From contig JBEIFV010000013.1 in NCBI GenBank assembly GCA_040382235.1, positions 1 through 64,000 of the forward strand: DNA of 64,000 bases, read 5' to 3'. This DNA comes from JAEUOS01 sp040382235 (GTDB taxonomy: Bacteria > Pseudomonadota > Gammaproteobacteria > Burkholderiales > JAEUOS01). Shown here one piece after another: positions 22,241-30,291 of the stretch. A program made the translations under genes and the position numbers. Every line of letters begins with the position of its first letter. Position 1 is the stretch's first letter. The notes under the pieces are model-generated. The model did not search any database, was not told the DNA's origin, and worked only from the letters and a program-made list of their open reading frames with translations.

Positions 22241-24607
22241 ATGACCCAGGAACCACACCCCCAGGAACGCATCGCCTCTTTTTGCACCCAGTGCCGCTCA
22301 CGCTGCGGTTGCGTCGCCGTGGTGCAAGACGGCAGGCTCCTTGGCATCGAGCCCGACCCCACCCACCCCACCGGCGCCAAGCTCTGCCCCAAGGGCCGCG
22401 CCGCGCCGGAACTGGTGTACCACCCGGACCGGCTCACCACGCCTCTCAGGCGCACCGCACCCAAGGGCGCCGCCGATCCCGACTGGCAACCCATCTCGTG
22501 GGACGCGGCGCTGGATGAAATCGCGCAGCGCATGGCCGGCATCAAGGCGCAGCACGGCGCCGAACAAGTGGCGTTTTCGGTGACCACGCCGTCGGGCTCG
22601 CACCTGCAGGATTCGATAGCGTGGATCGAGCGCCTGATCCGCGCTTATGGCAGCCCCAACACCATCTACGCCACCGAAATCTGCAATTGGCACAAGGACC
22701 ATGCCACCCGTTTTACCTTTGGCCACGACATCGGCACGCCGGATTTCGCGCATACCGACTGCATTCTCCTGTGGGGCAACAATCCGGCTGTAACCTGGCT
22801 GGCGCGGGTGGCGGAAATCCAGGGCGCCGTGAAGCGCGGCGCGCGCATGGTGGTGGTGGACCCGCGCCCGACCGCGTTTGCCAAGCAGGCGGACTGCTGG
22901 CTGCAGGTGCGACCCGGCACCGACCAGGCGCTGGCGCTGGGAATAGCCCACCTGATGATGGAAGCCGGTACCTTCAACACCGCCTTCATGCGCGAGTGGA
23001 CCAATGCGCCGCTGCTGGTGCGTACCGACACCGGCCGCTTCCTGCGCCAAAGCGATGTCGAGGCCGGTGGCAGTGACCAGGTGTTGTATGCATTGGGCGA
23101 CGCCGACCGCCTCGTACCCTACGACGCCGCACGCGGCACGTGGCTGGCCGACCCGGCGGATATCGCACTCACCGGCGCCGCACACCTGCGCACGCTCTCT
23201 GGCGAAGTGGCGTGCCACACCGCATTCGAGCTCTATGCGACCGCCGCCGCCGAATGGCCACCGGAGCGGGTGGCCGGGCACACCGGCGTTGATGAAATCG
23301 CCTTGCGCCAGGCCGCCGCCCTCATCGGCGGCGCCAAGTCGGTGGCCTACTTCGCCTGGAACGGCATCGGCCAGAGCGTCACCGCTACGCAAACCGACCG
23401 CGCCCTCACGCTTTTGTATTCCCTCACCGGCAGCGTCGGCGCGCAGGGCGGCAACGTGCCGGGCGGCGCCGCGACCTTCAGCGACATTTCCGGCGCCGAC
23501 CTGATGCCCGCCGCGCAGCGCGCCAAGGCCTTGGGCTTGAAAGCGCGCCCGCTCGGCCCCGGCCTCAACGGCTGGGTCACCGCGCGCGACGTCTACCGGG
23601 CGGTGCTGCAAGGCGACCCCTACCCGGTGCGCATGCTGGTCTCTTTCGGCACCAACCTGCTGGCCTCGCAGCCCGACACCGCCCTGGCACGCCAGGCGCT
23701 CGAACACCTGGAATTCCATGTGCATGCGGACTTTTTCGAGAACCCGACAGCCGCCTATGCCGACATCCTGCTGCCGGCGGCCACCTCGTGGGAACGCGAA
23801 GGCCTGCGCGCCGGCTTCGACACCAGCCTCGCGTCCTTGAAGCGCGTGCAACTGCGCCAGGCCGTGATCGCACCGCAAGGCCAGGCGCGCAGCGATACCG
23901 ACATCGTGTTGGGCCTGGCCGAGCGTCTAGGCATGCAAGCCCAGTTCTTCAACGGCAGCGCCGACACCGGCCACGACGCCGTGCTCGCGCCCGCCGGCCT
24001 GTCGGTGGAGAAACTGCGTCGGCATCCGGAGGGGGTCGAACTGCCGGGGGAGGTGGCGCTCAAGGCCTACACCAAACTGGTCGACGGCGTGCCCAAGGGC
24101 TTCGCAACCCCCACCCGCCGCGTCGAGATCTACGCCGAGACCCTGTTCAAGCACGGCATCGCGCCGTTACCTTTGCTGGAAGCTGCCGATCTGCCCGCGC
24201 CGCCGCCCGGCTACCCGCTACGCTTGGGCGCTGCCAAGGTGCTGGCGTTTTGCCACAGCCAGCACCGCAACCTCGAGTCGTTGCGCAAGCTGATGCCCGA
24301 CCCGCAAGCCGAGATCGCGCCGGAAACGGCGCGCGCACGCGGCATCGCCAACGGCGACTGGATTCGCATCCGCACGGGGTCCGGCAGCGCCGTGGCGCGC
24401 GCGCGTGTTTCGCGCGACCTGGCCGAGGGCACGGTGTGCGCCCAGCATGGGTGGTGGATCGAGGGGGCTGCGGGAACGCCTTACGACCGCGAGCATCCGC
24501 TGGCGGCGAACCTCAACCAGGTGATCGATACCTCGCGCGATGATCCGGTGTCGGGGTCGATTCCGTTAAGGGCGAGTTGGTGCGAGGTGGAAAAGATGAG
24601 GGCGTGA
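22241..24607 (+). CDS. Molybdopterin-dependent oxidoreductase with N-terminal [4Fe-4S] site
   Basis: 788 residues from the ATG at 22241. The first 60 residues hold the iron-sulfur motif CTQCRSRCGC with a fourth Cys in AKLCPKGRA. The Mo-bis-MGD domains follow: WDAALDEIAQRMAGIKAQHG, ATEICNWHKDH (probable Cys Mo ligand at ICN), LLWGNNPAVTW, VVDPRPTAFAKQAD, then the C-terminal MopB dinucleotide domain (ETARARGIANGDWIRIRTG, with AQHGWWIEG). Thus it belongs to the DMSO reductase/formate dehydrogenase superfamily. It is cytoplasmic by appearance (no twin-arginine signal). There is no small iron-sulfur or membrane subunit next to it, so the electron acceptor and substrate are open. Confidence 0.88.
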   Translation: MTQEPHPQERIASFCTQCRSRCGCVAVVQDGRLLGIEPDPTHPTGAKLCPKGRAAPELVYHPDRLTTPLRRTAPKGAADPDWQPISWDAALDEIAQRMAGIKAQHGAEQVAFSVTTPSGSHLQDSIAWIERLIRAYGSPNTIYATEICNWHKDHATRFTFGHDIGTPDFAHTDCILLWGNNPAVTWLARVAEIQGAVKRGARMVVVDPRPTAFAKQADCWLQVRPGTDQALALGIAHLMMEAGTFNTAFMREWTNAPLLVRTDTGRFLRQSDVEAGGSDQVLYALGDADRLVPYDAARGTWLADPADIALTGAAHLRTLSGEVACHTAFELYATAAAEWPPERVAGHTGVDEIALRQAAALIGGAKSVAYFAWNGIGQSVTATQTDRALTLLYSLTGSVGAQGGNVPGGAATFSDISGADLMPAAQRAKALGLKARPLGPGLNGWVTARDVYRAVLQGDPYPVRMLVSFGTNLLASQPDTALARQALEHLEFHVHADFFENPTAAYADILLPAATSWEREGLRAGFDTSLASLKRVQLRQAVIAPQGQARSDTDIVLGLAERLGMQAQFFNGSADTGHDAVLAPAGLSVEKLRRHPEGVELPGEVALKAYTKLVDGVPKGFATPTRRVEIYAETLFKHGIAPLPLLEAADLPAPPPGYPLRLGAAKVLAFCHSQHRNLESLRKLMPDPQAEIAPETARARGIANGDWIRIRTGSGSAVARARVSRDLAEGTVCAQHGWWIEGAAGTPYDREHPLAANLNQVIDTSRDDPVSGSIPLRASWCEVEKMRA

Positions 24608-24669
24608 GAGTGGTGGCTGGGGGCGCAGAAGTGTATGATTTAATCCTACGGTTTTCGCGGAGAGGCCGC

Positions 24670-24948
24670 ATGCGCACGACCCAGCAGTTCAGCATCACCC
24701 TTCCCAACGAAATGGCCGAAACGGTTCGCGCCAAGGTGACGTCCGGCGAGTACGCGACGGAGAGCGAAGTTCTTCGTGATGGATTGCGCGTCCTGCTTGC
24801 GCGCGACCAGGCAGTCGACGCATGGCTGCAAACGGAAGTGGCCGCGGCCTATGACGCGATCAGGAAGGATCGCTCGCGGGCGGTCCCGGCGTCAAAGGTT
24901 CGCGCTCGCCTCGCCGAGGCGCATCGAAAAGCCGCCTTGAAGGCGTGA
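24670..24948 (+). CDS. parD: ParD-family (CopG/RHH) antitoxin
   Basis: 92 residues, ATG at 24670. The N-terminus is a ribbon-helix-helix domain: RTTQQFSITLPNEMAETVRA, then KVTSGEYATESEVLRDGLRV. Its basic and amphipathic tail (SRAVPASKVRARLAEAHRKA) is the toxin-binding helix region. The stop overlaps the following toxin start by 4 bp. Type II antitoxin that binds its own promoter as a dimer. Confidence 0.9.
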   Translation: MRTTQQFSITLPNEMAETVRAKVTSGEYATESEVLRDGLRVLLARDQAVDAWLQTEVAAAYDAIRKDRSRAVPASKVRARLAEAHRKAALKA

Positions 24949-25277
24949 AGACCCGCGCGGTCACTTTCGCCCCGGAGGCGGCAGACGACCTTGCCGATTT
25001 GTACGACTACATCGCAGTGCACGGTTCGCCTGTCACGGCGCTCCGCTACACCGAGGCCATCGTCACGTACTGCGAGAGCCTGTCTTCCGCGCCCCATCGA
25101 GGCAATCGGCGGGATGACGTTCGTCCCGGATTGCGGATCACGAGCTACAAGCACCGCGCTGTGATCGCTTTCGAAGTGGATGACGTGGCCGCGATCGTGA
25201 CCGTGCTCGGCATTTTTTACGGAGGCCGGGACTACGAAGGCGCACTGGGCGGAGAAGAGGGTTCCTTGCCGGATTGA
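24945..25277 (+). CDS. parE: ParE-family toxin
   Basis: 110 residues from GTG at 24945 (overlap GTGA with parD). The RelE/ParE fold is visible: VTFAPEAADDLADLYDYIAV, TALRYTEAIVTYCESLSSAP, GNRRDDVRPGLRITSYKHRA and VLGIFYGGRDYE. ParE toxins of this type poison DNA gyrase, whereas close relatives cut mRNA; sequence alone does not decide. The conserved C-terminal I-F-Y-G-G-R-D-Y is intact, so the module should be active. Confidence 0.9.
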   Translation: MKTRAVTFAPEAADDLADLYDYIAVHGSPVTALRYTEAIVTYCESLSSAPHRGNRRDDVRPGLRITSYKHRAVIAFEVDDVAAIVTVLGIFYGGRDYEGALGGEEGSLPD

Positions 25278-25409
25278 AATCGTCATATTGCCGCCTGCGG
25301 GGTGTGAGATTCGCAGGACAAGTGCGCAAGCGCGCGCCGGGGGTAGACTCCGGACCGTTGCACACGAAAGGCACGCGCCGCCCACGGCGCCCATCGAGAC
25401 CCCACCTTC

Positions 25410-26987
25410 ATGAACTACGACACCATCATCGTCGGCGCCGGTTCCGCCGGCTGTGTGCTGGCCAACCGCCTCACCGCCGACGGCAAGCGCAACGTCTTGC
25501 TGCTGGAAGCCGGCCCGCGCGATACGAATCGGTGGATCCACATTCCACTGGGCTACGGCAAGCTGTTCGCCGACAAGAGCGTCAACTGGAGCTACGAATC
25601 GGAGCCCGAGCCCACCTGCCACAACCGCCGCATCTTCACGCCGCGCGGCAAGGTGCTGGGCGGTTCTTCCTCGATCAACGGCCTGGTGTACATCCGCGGC
25701 CAGAAGCAGGATTACGACGACTGGGGCGTGCCGGGCTGGAACTTCGACGGCATGCTGCCCTACTTCATCAAGGCGGAGGACCAGAGTCGTGGCGCCAGCC
25801 GGTACCACGGCGTGGGCGGGCCTTTCGCCGTGTCCGACCTGCCGGACCGCCACGAGATGTGCGACGCCTTCATCGAGGCAGCAGTGGCCAACGGCATTCC
25901 GAGGAATGACGACTTCAACGGCGCCTCGCAGGAAGGCGCCGGTTACTTTCAGGCCAACACGCGCAACGGCAAACGCATTTCCACCGCGGTGGGTTACCTG
26001 CGCCCGGCCGAGAGTCGGTCCAACCTCAAGGTGGAGGTGGAGGCGCTCGCCACCAAGGTGCTGTTCGAAGGCAAGCGCGCCACCGGTGTGGAGTACCGCC
26101 AGGGCGGCGTGCTCAAGACGGCGCAAGCGCGTGAGGTGATCCTTGCCGGCGGCGCGTTCAACTCGCCGCAATTGCTGCAACTCTCCGGCGTGGGCCCGGG
26201 CGCGTTGCTGCAGGCGCACGGGATTCCGGTGGTGCATGAATCGCCCGATGTGGGCGAGTGCATGCAGGACCATTTCTATGTGCGCACTTTCTGGCGCTGC
26301 ACGCAGCCCATCACCTTGAACGATGACATGATGAGCATCTGGCGCCAGGCCAGGATCGGGCTGCAGTATTTCCTGCAAAAGCGCGGGCCGCTCACGGTGA
26401 GCGCGGGCTATGCCGCGGCGTTCACCAAGACCCGGCCGGAACTCACCCGCCCGGACGCGCAGTTCTACTTCATCAATTTCTCGGTGGCCAAGCGCGGCGG
26501 CATTCTCGACCCCTTCTCCGGTTTCACCTGCTCGGTGTCGCAGTTGCGCGTGGAGTCGCGCGGGCATGTGCGCATCAAGTCGGCGGATCCGTCGGCGGCA
26601 CCGGCCATCCAGTACAACTACCTCGACAGCGAGACCGACCGCCGCACCTTGGTCGATGGGTTGAAGAAGTTGCGCAAGCTGGTCAACACCGCGCCCTTCA
26701 ACCGCTACGTGGCCGAGGAACGCACGCCGGGCAAGGATGTGAATACGGACGATGAGTGGCTGGACTTCTGCCGTGCCACCGGCGAGACGGTGTACCACCC
26801 TACCTCCACCTGCCGCATGGGCACGGACGCACGCTCTGTGGTCGATGAACAGTTACGGGTGCGCGGGGTCGTTGGGTTGCGCGTGGTCGATGCCTCGATC
26901 ATGCCGGCGGTGGTGTCCGGCAACACCAATGCGGCGGTGGTGGCGATCGCGGAGAAGGCGTCGGACCTGATCTGTTCATCCACCTGA
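25410..26987 (+). CDS. GMC-family FAD oxidoreductase (choline/alcohol dehydrogenase-like)
   Basis: 525 residues. The N-terminal FAD-binding loop is DTIIVGAGSAGCVLANRL, with LLLEAGP after it; GMC signature 1 is GKVLGGSSSINGLVYIRGQ and signature 2 is ILAGGAFNSPQLLQLSGVGP. The C-terminal catalytic His region is ETVYHPTSTCRMG (His) with VVSGNTNAAVVAIAEKASDL. It oxidises primary alcohols with FAD in the cytoplasm or at the membrane, resembling AlkJ/BetA-type enzymes; the natural alcohol is unknown. It is a single gene ending inside the 40-bp palindrome at 26977-27016, which separates it from a convergent small gene. Confidence 0.92.
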   Translation: MNYDTIIVGAGSAGCVLANRLTADGKRNVLLLEAGPRDTNRWIHIPLGYGKLFADKSVNWSYESEPEPTCHNRRIFTPRGKVLGGSSSINGLVYIRGQKQDYDDWGVPGWNFDGMLPYFIKAEDQSRGASRYHGVGGPFAVSDLPDRHEMCDAFIEAAVANGIPRNDDFNGASQEGAGYFQANTRNGKRISTAVGYLRPAESRSNLKVEVEALATKVLFEGKRATGVEYRQGGVLKTAQAREVILAGGAFNSPQLLQLSGVGPGALLQAHGIPVVHESPDVGECMQDHFYVRTFWRCTQPITLNDDMMSIWRQARIGLQYFLQKRGPLTVSAGYAAAFTKTRPELTRPDAQFYFINFSVAKRGGILDPFSGFTCSVSQLRVESRGHVRIKSADPSAAPAIQYNYLDSETDRRTLVDGLKKLRKLVNTAPFNRYVAEERTPGKDVNTDDEWLDFCRATGETVYHPTSTCRMGTDARSVVDEQLRVRGVVGLRVVDASIMPAVVSGNTNAAVVAIAEKASDLICSST

Positions 26988-27016
26988 CGCCCGCGATCGC
27001 GGGCGTCAGGTGGATG
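26977..27016. terminator. Perfect 40-bp palindrome between convergent genes
   Basis: Bases 26977-26996 are exactly reverse complementary to 26997-27016, with centre CGCGATCGCG and no spacer. It contains the stop codon of the GMC gene (TGA 26985-26987) and ends 9 bp before the stop of the convergent small secreted-protein gene. No T-run follows on either side, so it may be a bidirectional RNA hairpin barrier rather than a classical rho-independent terminator. Confidence 0.6.
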
Positions 27017-27024
27017 CAAGCGGT

Positions 27025-27306
27025 CTACCTGGTGCTTGCGGGCGTTGCCTTGACCGCAGGCGCGTTGCCCTTGACTGCGCTTGCGTGCTTTTTGGCAGGG
27101 CGCTTTTTCGCAGCCTGATGCTTGTTGCTGACCGTTGCCTTGCCGGCCTTTACCTGACCTGTGGCACCGGCCGTGGCTGTGCGGTGGTTCTTCAGGGCTT
27201 CGCTCATTCTCGCTTCGCGCGCGGCGGTGTCCGTCGGCGTGGCGGCGAATGCGCTTGAAACAAGGCCCAGAACGGTGGCGAACACGATTGCTGTGGTGGT
27301 ACGCAT
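27025..27306 (-). CDS. Small secreted lysine/alanine-rich protein, unknown function
   Basis: 93 residues. A signal peptide MRTTTAIVFATVLGLVSSAFA is followed by a helical segment (TDTAAREARMSEALKNHRT) and a low-complexity basic tail rich in Lys, Ala, Thr (KAGKATVSNKHQAAKKRPAK and onward). Such histone-H1-like or DUF4148-like tails occur in small envelope proteins of Burkholderiales. I do not recognise a domain. It is convergent with the GMC gene, and the enoyl-CoA hydratase gene lies 82 bp upstream on the same strand. Confidence 0.65.
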   Translation of the reverse strand: MRTTTAIVFATVLGLVSSAFAATPTDTAAREARMSEALKNHRTATAGATGQVKAGKATVSNKHQAAKKRPAKKHASAVKGNAPAVKATPASTR

Positions 27307-27387
27307 GGCGCATCTCCCTGGTGGTGGTTCGATGGCGCAGTTGCGCCATGTCTACCAATAACGCGGCGCTGTCGCCACGGTTGACCG

Positions 27388-28182
27388 CTATGCCTTGCGA
27401 TACCAGGCGGCGTCGCGCTTCCCGTGAAACGAGGCCAGCCCCTCGGCTGCTTCCGCCGACTGCCTTGCCGCCGCATGTTCGGCGACGATGGCGGTGAAGT
27501 GGCTGCGATGCACTTCCGACCAGGCCTGGCGCAATACGCCGGCCTTGGTGACGGCATTGGCGCGCGGCGCGTTGCGCAGCAACGCATCCACTACTCTCGC
27601 GCCGGCGGCTTCCAGTTCCGCCAGCGGCACCACCTCATGCACGAGACCGATGCGCCTGGCTTCTTCCGCCCCGAAGCGCTCACCGGTTTGCGCGTAGCGG
27701 CGCAGGTGGCGCACGCCGATGGCATCGGCCAGTTGCGGAAAGATGATGGTGACCGCCATACCCCAGCGGGTTTCGGCGATGGCGAACATGGCGTTGTCGG
27801 CAGCGATCACCACGTCGCATGAAGCGGCGATGCCGGTGCCGCCGCCAAAGCAGCCGCCCTGGATCAGGGCCACCGTGGGCACCTGCAGGGTGTTCAGGTC
27901 CCACATGGCCCGCGCGGTGCGCTCGGAGGCATCGAGGTTGGCTTGCGATCCCTGCGCGCGCACCGAATCCAGCCAGCCAAGATCAGCGCCGGCCTGGAAG
28001 TGGCGGCCGTTGCCGGCCAGCACCACCACGCGGGTGTCATTGCCCGCGCGCACCGCGGCGCAGCCGGCGATGAGACCGTCGAGCATGGCGCCGTTGTAGG
28101 CATTGTTGAGCGCGGGGCGGTTGAGGGTGACGCGCAGCACTCCGCGCGTGTCGGTGTCGATCAGGACTGGTTGCTCGGCCAT
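27388..28182 (-). CDS. Enoyl-CoA hydratase/isomerase family protein
   Basis: 264 residues, ATG at 28180-28182 behind CGGAG. Crotonase fold marks: VLRVTLNRPALNNAYNGAML, LAGNGRHFQAGADLGWL (oxyanion-hole loop), ALIQGGCFGGGTGIAASCDV (second oxyanion-hole glycine region), and AETRWGMAVTIIF where catalytic Glu is expected. It would hydrate or isomerise an enoyl-CoA, similar to methylglutaconyl-CoA hydratases of leucine and terpene breakdown. It sits next to a dead FAD-monooxygenase fragment rather than in a clear pathway operon. Confidence 0.85.
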   Translation of the reverse strand: MAEQPVLIDTDTRGVLRVTLNRPALNNAYNGAMLDGLIAGCAAVRAGNDTRVVVLAGNGRHFQAGADLGWLDSVRAQGSQANLDASERTARAMWDLNTLQVPTVALIQGGCFGGGTGIAASCDVVIAADNAMFAIAETRWGMAVTIIFPQLADAIGVRHLRRYAQTGERFGAEEARRIGLVHEVVPLAELEAAGARVVDALLRNAPRANAVTKAGVLRQAWSEVHRSHFTAIVAEHAAARQSAEAAEGLASFHGKRDAAWYRKA

Positions 28183-28202
28183 GGGTATTCTCCGTGCCGC
28201 GA

Positions 28203-28345
28203 TCAGCGGCGTGTTTCCAGGAAGGCGCGGTCGAAACCGGCCAGCTTGCTATTGAGAAGCCATTATGGCCGCGAGCGTGCCGGCATCGATGATGTCGTCG
28301 ATCATGACGTTGCCGGCCGAGCCCTTGTAATGGTGCATGGCATGC
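28203..28345 (-). pseudogene. C-terminal remnant of a second FAD-dependent monooxygenase
   Basis: The minus-strand frame ending at TGA (28203-28205) encodes NSKLAGFDRAFLETRR, matching NSYKQVAGYDRATLEARR at the end of the intact monooxygenase finishing at 28999. Upstream in a shifted frame DDIIDAGTLAAIMA aligns with NDIISPEEIATMM of that protein. The remaining 350 or so residues are missing. The DNA around both stops (TCAGCGGCGTG) is also alike, supporting an old duplicate or recombination scar. Confidence 0.55.
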
Positions 28346-28350
28346 ACCAT
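28330..28350. promoter_or_regulatory. 21-bp palindrome upstream of the DUF2442-HTH gene
   Basis: ATGGTGCATG (28330-28339) and CATGCACCAT (28341-28350) are perfect reverse complements around a single G. It lies 36 bp before the start of a gene with a helix-turn-helix, and could be its operator. Confidence 0.45.
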
Positions 28351-28385
28351 ACTTCTTCACGCCCGCACTTTTGGGAACTCAATCC

Positions 28386-28826
28386 ATGAAATTGCCCACT
28401 ATCAAATCGGCGCGCGCGCTGAAGCAGTATCAAGTTGAAGTGTTCTGGTCCACCGGACGGATCGACCAGGTTGACGTGGGTGATGCACTCAAGCCGCATG
28501 CCACGCTTGCGCCTGCACGCAGGCAAGCGCGGTTCGGCGCCGTCAAGCCGGGCGAGTGGGGTCATTGCCTATCGTGGGGTGGACCCGAGGGTCGCGAGAT
28601 TGAAATTGGCGCGGACGCGGTCTGGCGCCTGGCGCGGGAGCAGGAAACTCAAGCCGAAGCGGTCGACTTCGCCGCATGGCGCGCGGCGCACGGGATATCG
28701 CTGACTGAAGCGGCGCACTGTCTGGGTTTGTCACGGCGGGCAGTGGCCTACTACGAATCGGGCGCCAAGCCCGTGCCGCGCGTGGTGGCGTTGGCGTTGC
28801 GGGGGTTCGACGCGCAAGTGGCCTGA
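28386..28826 (+). CDS. DUF2442-domain protein with C-terminal helix-turn-helix
   Basis: 146 residues from the ATG at 28386. Residues 5-85 match DUF2442 (YQVEVFWSTGRIDQVDVGDA, GHCLSWGGPEGREIEIGADA). Residues 95-145 form an XRE-like HTH (WRAAHGISLTEAAHCLGLSR, RAVAYYESGAKPVPRVVALA). DUF2442 proteins usually sit next to DUF4160 genes and are suspected toxin-antitoxin partners. No DUF4160 frame is present upstream, so this gene seems orphaned. Repeat copy 3 begins directly at its stop codon. Confidence 0.8.
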   Translation: MKLPTIKSARALKQYQVEVFWSTGRIDQVDVGDALKPHATLAPARRQARFGAVKPGEWGHCLSWGGPEGREIEIGADAVWRLAREQETQAEAVDFAAWRAAHGISLTEAAHCLGLSRRAVAYYESGAKPVPRVVALALRGFDAQVA

Positions 28827-28936
28827 GGAAACACAGAATAAATCCGTAGGTTGAGAAAGCCGCTTCTGCAACCGATTGAATTCAAGAGAACTTCGGTTCC
28901 ACAGCCCGCATGCCAGGGACTTATTCAGCGTTTTCC
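28827..28936 (+). repeat. Dispersed ~105-bp repeat with terminal inverted repeats, copy 3
   Basis: The left end GGAAACACAGAATAAATCC and the reverse complement of the right end GGAAAACGCTGAATAAGTCC form imperfect inverted ends. The interior matches copy 1 (321-429) along its length with about one difference per five bases. It starts at the stop codon of the DUF2442-HTH gene and ends 63 bp before the monooxygenase stop. Non-coding. Confidence 0.65.
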
Positions 28937-28998
28937 GAAGTCTTCCGTTGCAGCCAAGGTCGCGGTAGCTTTGCCGCGCGATTTTCGTGCTGCCGTGA

Positions 28999-30234
28999 TC
29001 AGCGGCGTGCTTCCAGCGTGGCGCGGTCGTAGCCCGCCACCTGCTTGTAGGAATTCATCATCGTCGCAATCTCTTCCGGACTGATGATGTCGTTGATGTC
29101 GGCGAACGGCTTGTCGCCGCTGCGTTCATACACCTCGCGCAGGATCACGTCGGGCGGCGCCCTGCGGTTGGTGCGCACCACCGCGGCGGTGGCCGGCAGG
29201 CGCGCCGCTTCGTAGGTCTTGAGCGCCGCCGCGACATCAGGGTCGGCGACAAGGCAGTCGGCGAGCGCGCGCGCGTCGAGGATGGACTGGCCCGCGCCGT
29301 TGGAGCCGCGCGGATACATCGGGTGTGCCGCATCGCCCAGGAGCGTGATGCGGCCCATGCTCCAGCGCGGCAACGGGTCGCGGTCGACCATTGGATACTC
29401 GAGAATCTCGGCGGCGCCGCGAATCAAGGCCGGCACATCGAGAAAGTCGAAATGCCAGTCTTCGAACGCGCCGATGAAGTCTTCCAGGCGGCCGACCTTG
29501 TTCCAGTCCTGCCGGTCATGGCGCGGGGTTTCGATCTCGGCCACCCAGTTGATCAACTGGGTGCCGTCGGCATGGTTGCGGATCGGGTAGATCACCATCT
29601 TGCCGTGGGTCAGCCAGCCGCCGCGCATGTAGCTGTGGCCGGTCAGGTAGGGCCGGGCGACGGTGACGCCGCGCCACATGTTGACACCCGAGTAGATCGG
29701 CGCGCCTTCGTCCGGATAAAACTGCCTGCGCACCGCCGAATGAATGCCGTCGGCGGCGATGACCGCGGCCCCGCGCACCGGCGGCAATGCGGCGCCGCTG
29801 CCGGCGTCGACAAAGCGGGCGGTCGCCGCAGTGGCGTCTTCGTCGACACCCACGCAGCGATGGCCGGTGACCACTGCGGCGGCGCCGGCCCGCTCGAGCA
29901 GCGCGCGGTAAAGAATCTGCTGCAGGTCGCCGCGATGAATCTGGATCTGCGGCCATTCGTAGCCGGCGAAGGTGCCGACCGCTTCCTTGTGCACCAGTTG
30001 TCCGTGGCGGGTGTAGAAGCAACTCTCCTGTGCGATCACGCCGGTGCTCTTCATCTCGTCGACCACGCCGAGCGCACCGAGTACCTGATTGGCGTGTGGC
30101 AGCATCGTGATGCCCACGCCGATCGGCTTGATCGCGGGTGCTGCTTCATGGATGCGGAACGGAATGCCGGCCTTGTGCAGCATCAGGCCCAGGGTCAGGC
30201 CGCCGATGCCGGCGCCGATGATGATTACATGCAT
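28999..30234 (-). CDS. FAD-dependent aromatic hydroxylase (salicylate/3-hydroxybenzoate 6-hydroxylase type)
   Basis: 411 residues. GxGxxG FAD motif MHVIIIGAGIGGLTLGLML (residues 1-19), the DG motif VIAADGIHSAVRRQF (about 160-175), and the second FAD motif ITLLGDAAHPMYPRGSNGAG (about 295-315). This is class A flavoprotein monooxygenase, using NAD(P)H and O2. The sequence (SYMRGGW, then PHANQVLGALGV) is closest in feel to flavin-dependent oxidoreductases of the 3-hydroxybenzoate or salicylate group, but substrate cannot be fixed. It lies 57 bp downstream of the MBL-fold lactonase gene on the same strand, probably one operon. Confidence 0.87.
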   Translation of the reverse strand: MHVIIIGAGIGGLTLGLMLHKAGIPFRIHEAAPAIKPIGVGITMLPHANQVLGALGVVDEMKSTGVIAQESCFYTRHGQLVHKEAVGTFAGYEWPQIQIHRGDLQQILYRALLERAGAAAVVTGHRCVGVDEDATAATARFVDAGSGAALPPVRGAAVIAADGIHSAVRRQFYPDEGAPIYSGVNMWRGVTVARPYLTGHSYMRGGWLTHGKMVIYPIRNHADGTQLINWVAEIETPRHDRQDWNKVGRLEDFIGAFEDWHFDFLDVPALIRGAAEILEYPMVDRDPLPRWSMGRITLLGDAAHPMYPRGSNGAGQSILDARALADCLVADPDVAAALKTYEAARLPATAAVVRTNRRAPPDVILREVYERSGDKPFADINDIISPEEIATMMNSYKQVAGYDRATLEARR

Positions 30235-30291
30235 GCGACTCTTTCTGGAAAATGCGGATTCGTCTTCTTGCGCGATTCAGAGCGGCAGCGG

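Noticed and set aside
22241..24607. Selenocysteine in the molybdopterin oxidoreductase
   Set aside because: The expected Mo ligand position reads Cys (ATEICNWH) and there is no in-frame TGA.
22298..26798. Long minus-strand open frames opposite the molybdopterin oxidoreductase and GMC genes (526 and 649 codons)
   Set aside because: Shadows caused by high GC at third positions; the plus-strand proteins match well-known families over their whole length.
26990..27003. GCGATCGC octamer (HIP1) suggesting cyanobacterial DNA
   Set aside because: It is simply the centre of the 40-bp palindrome; gene content is clearly betaproteobacterial.
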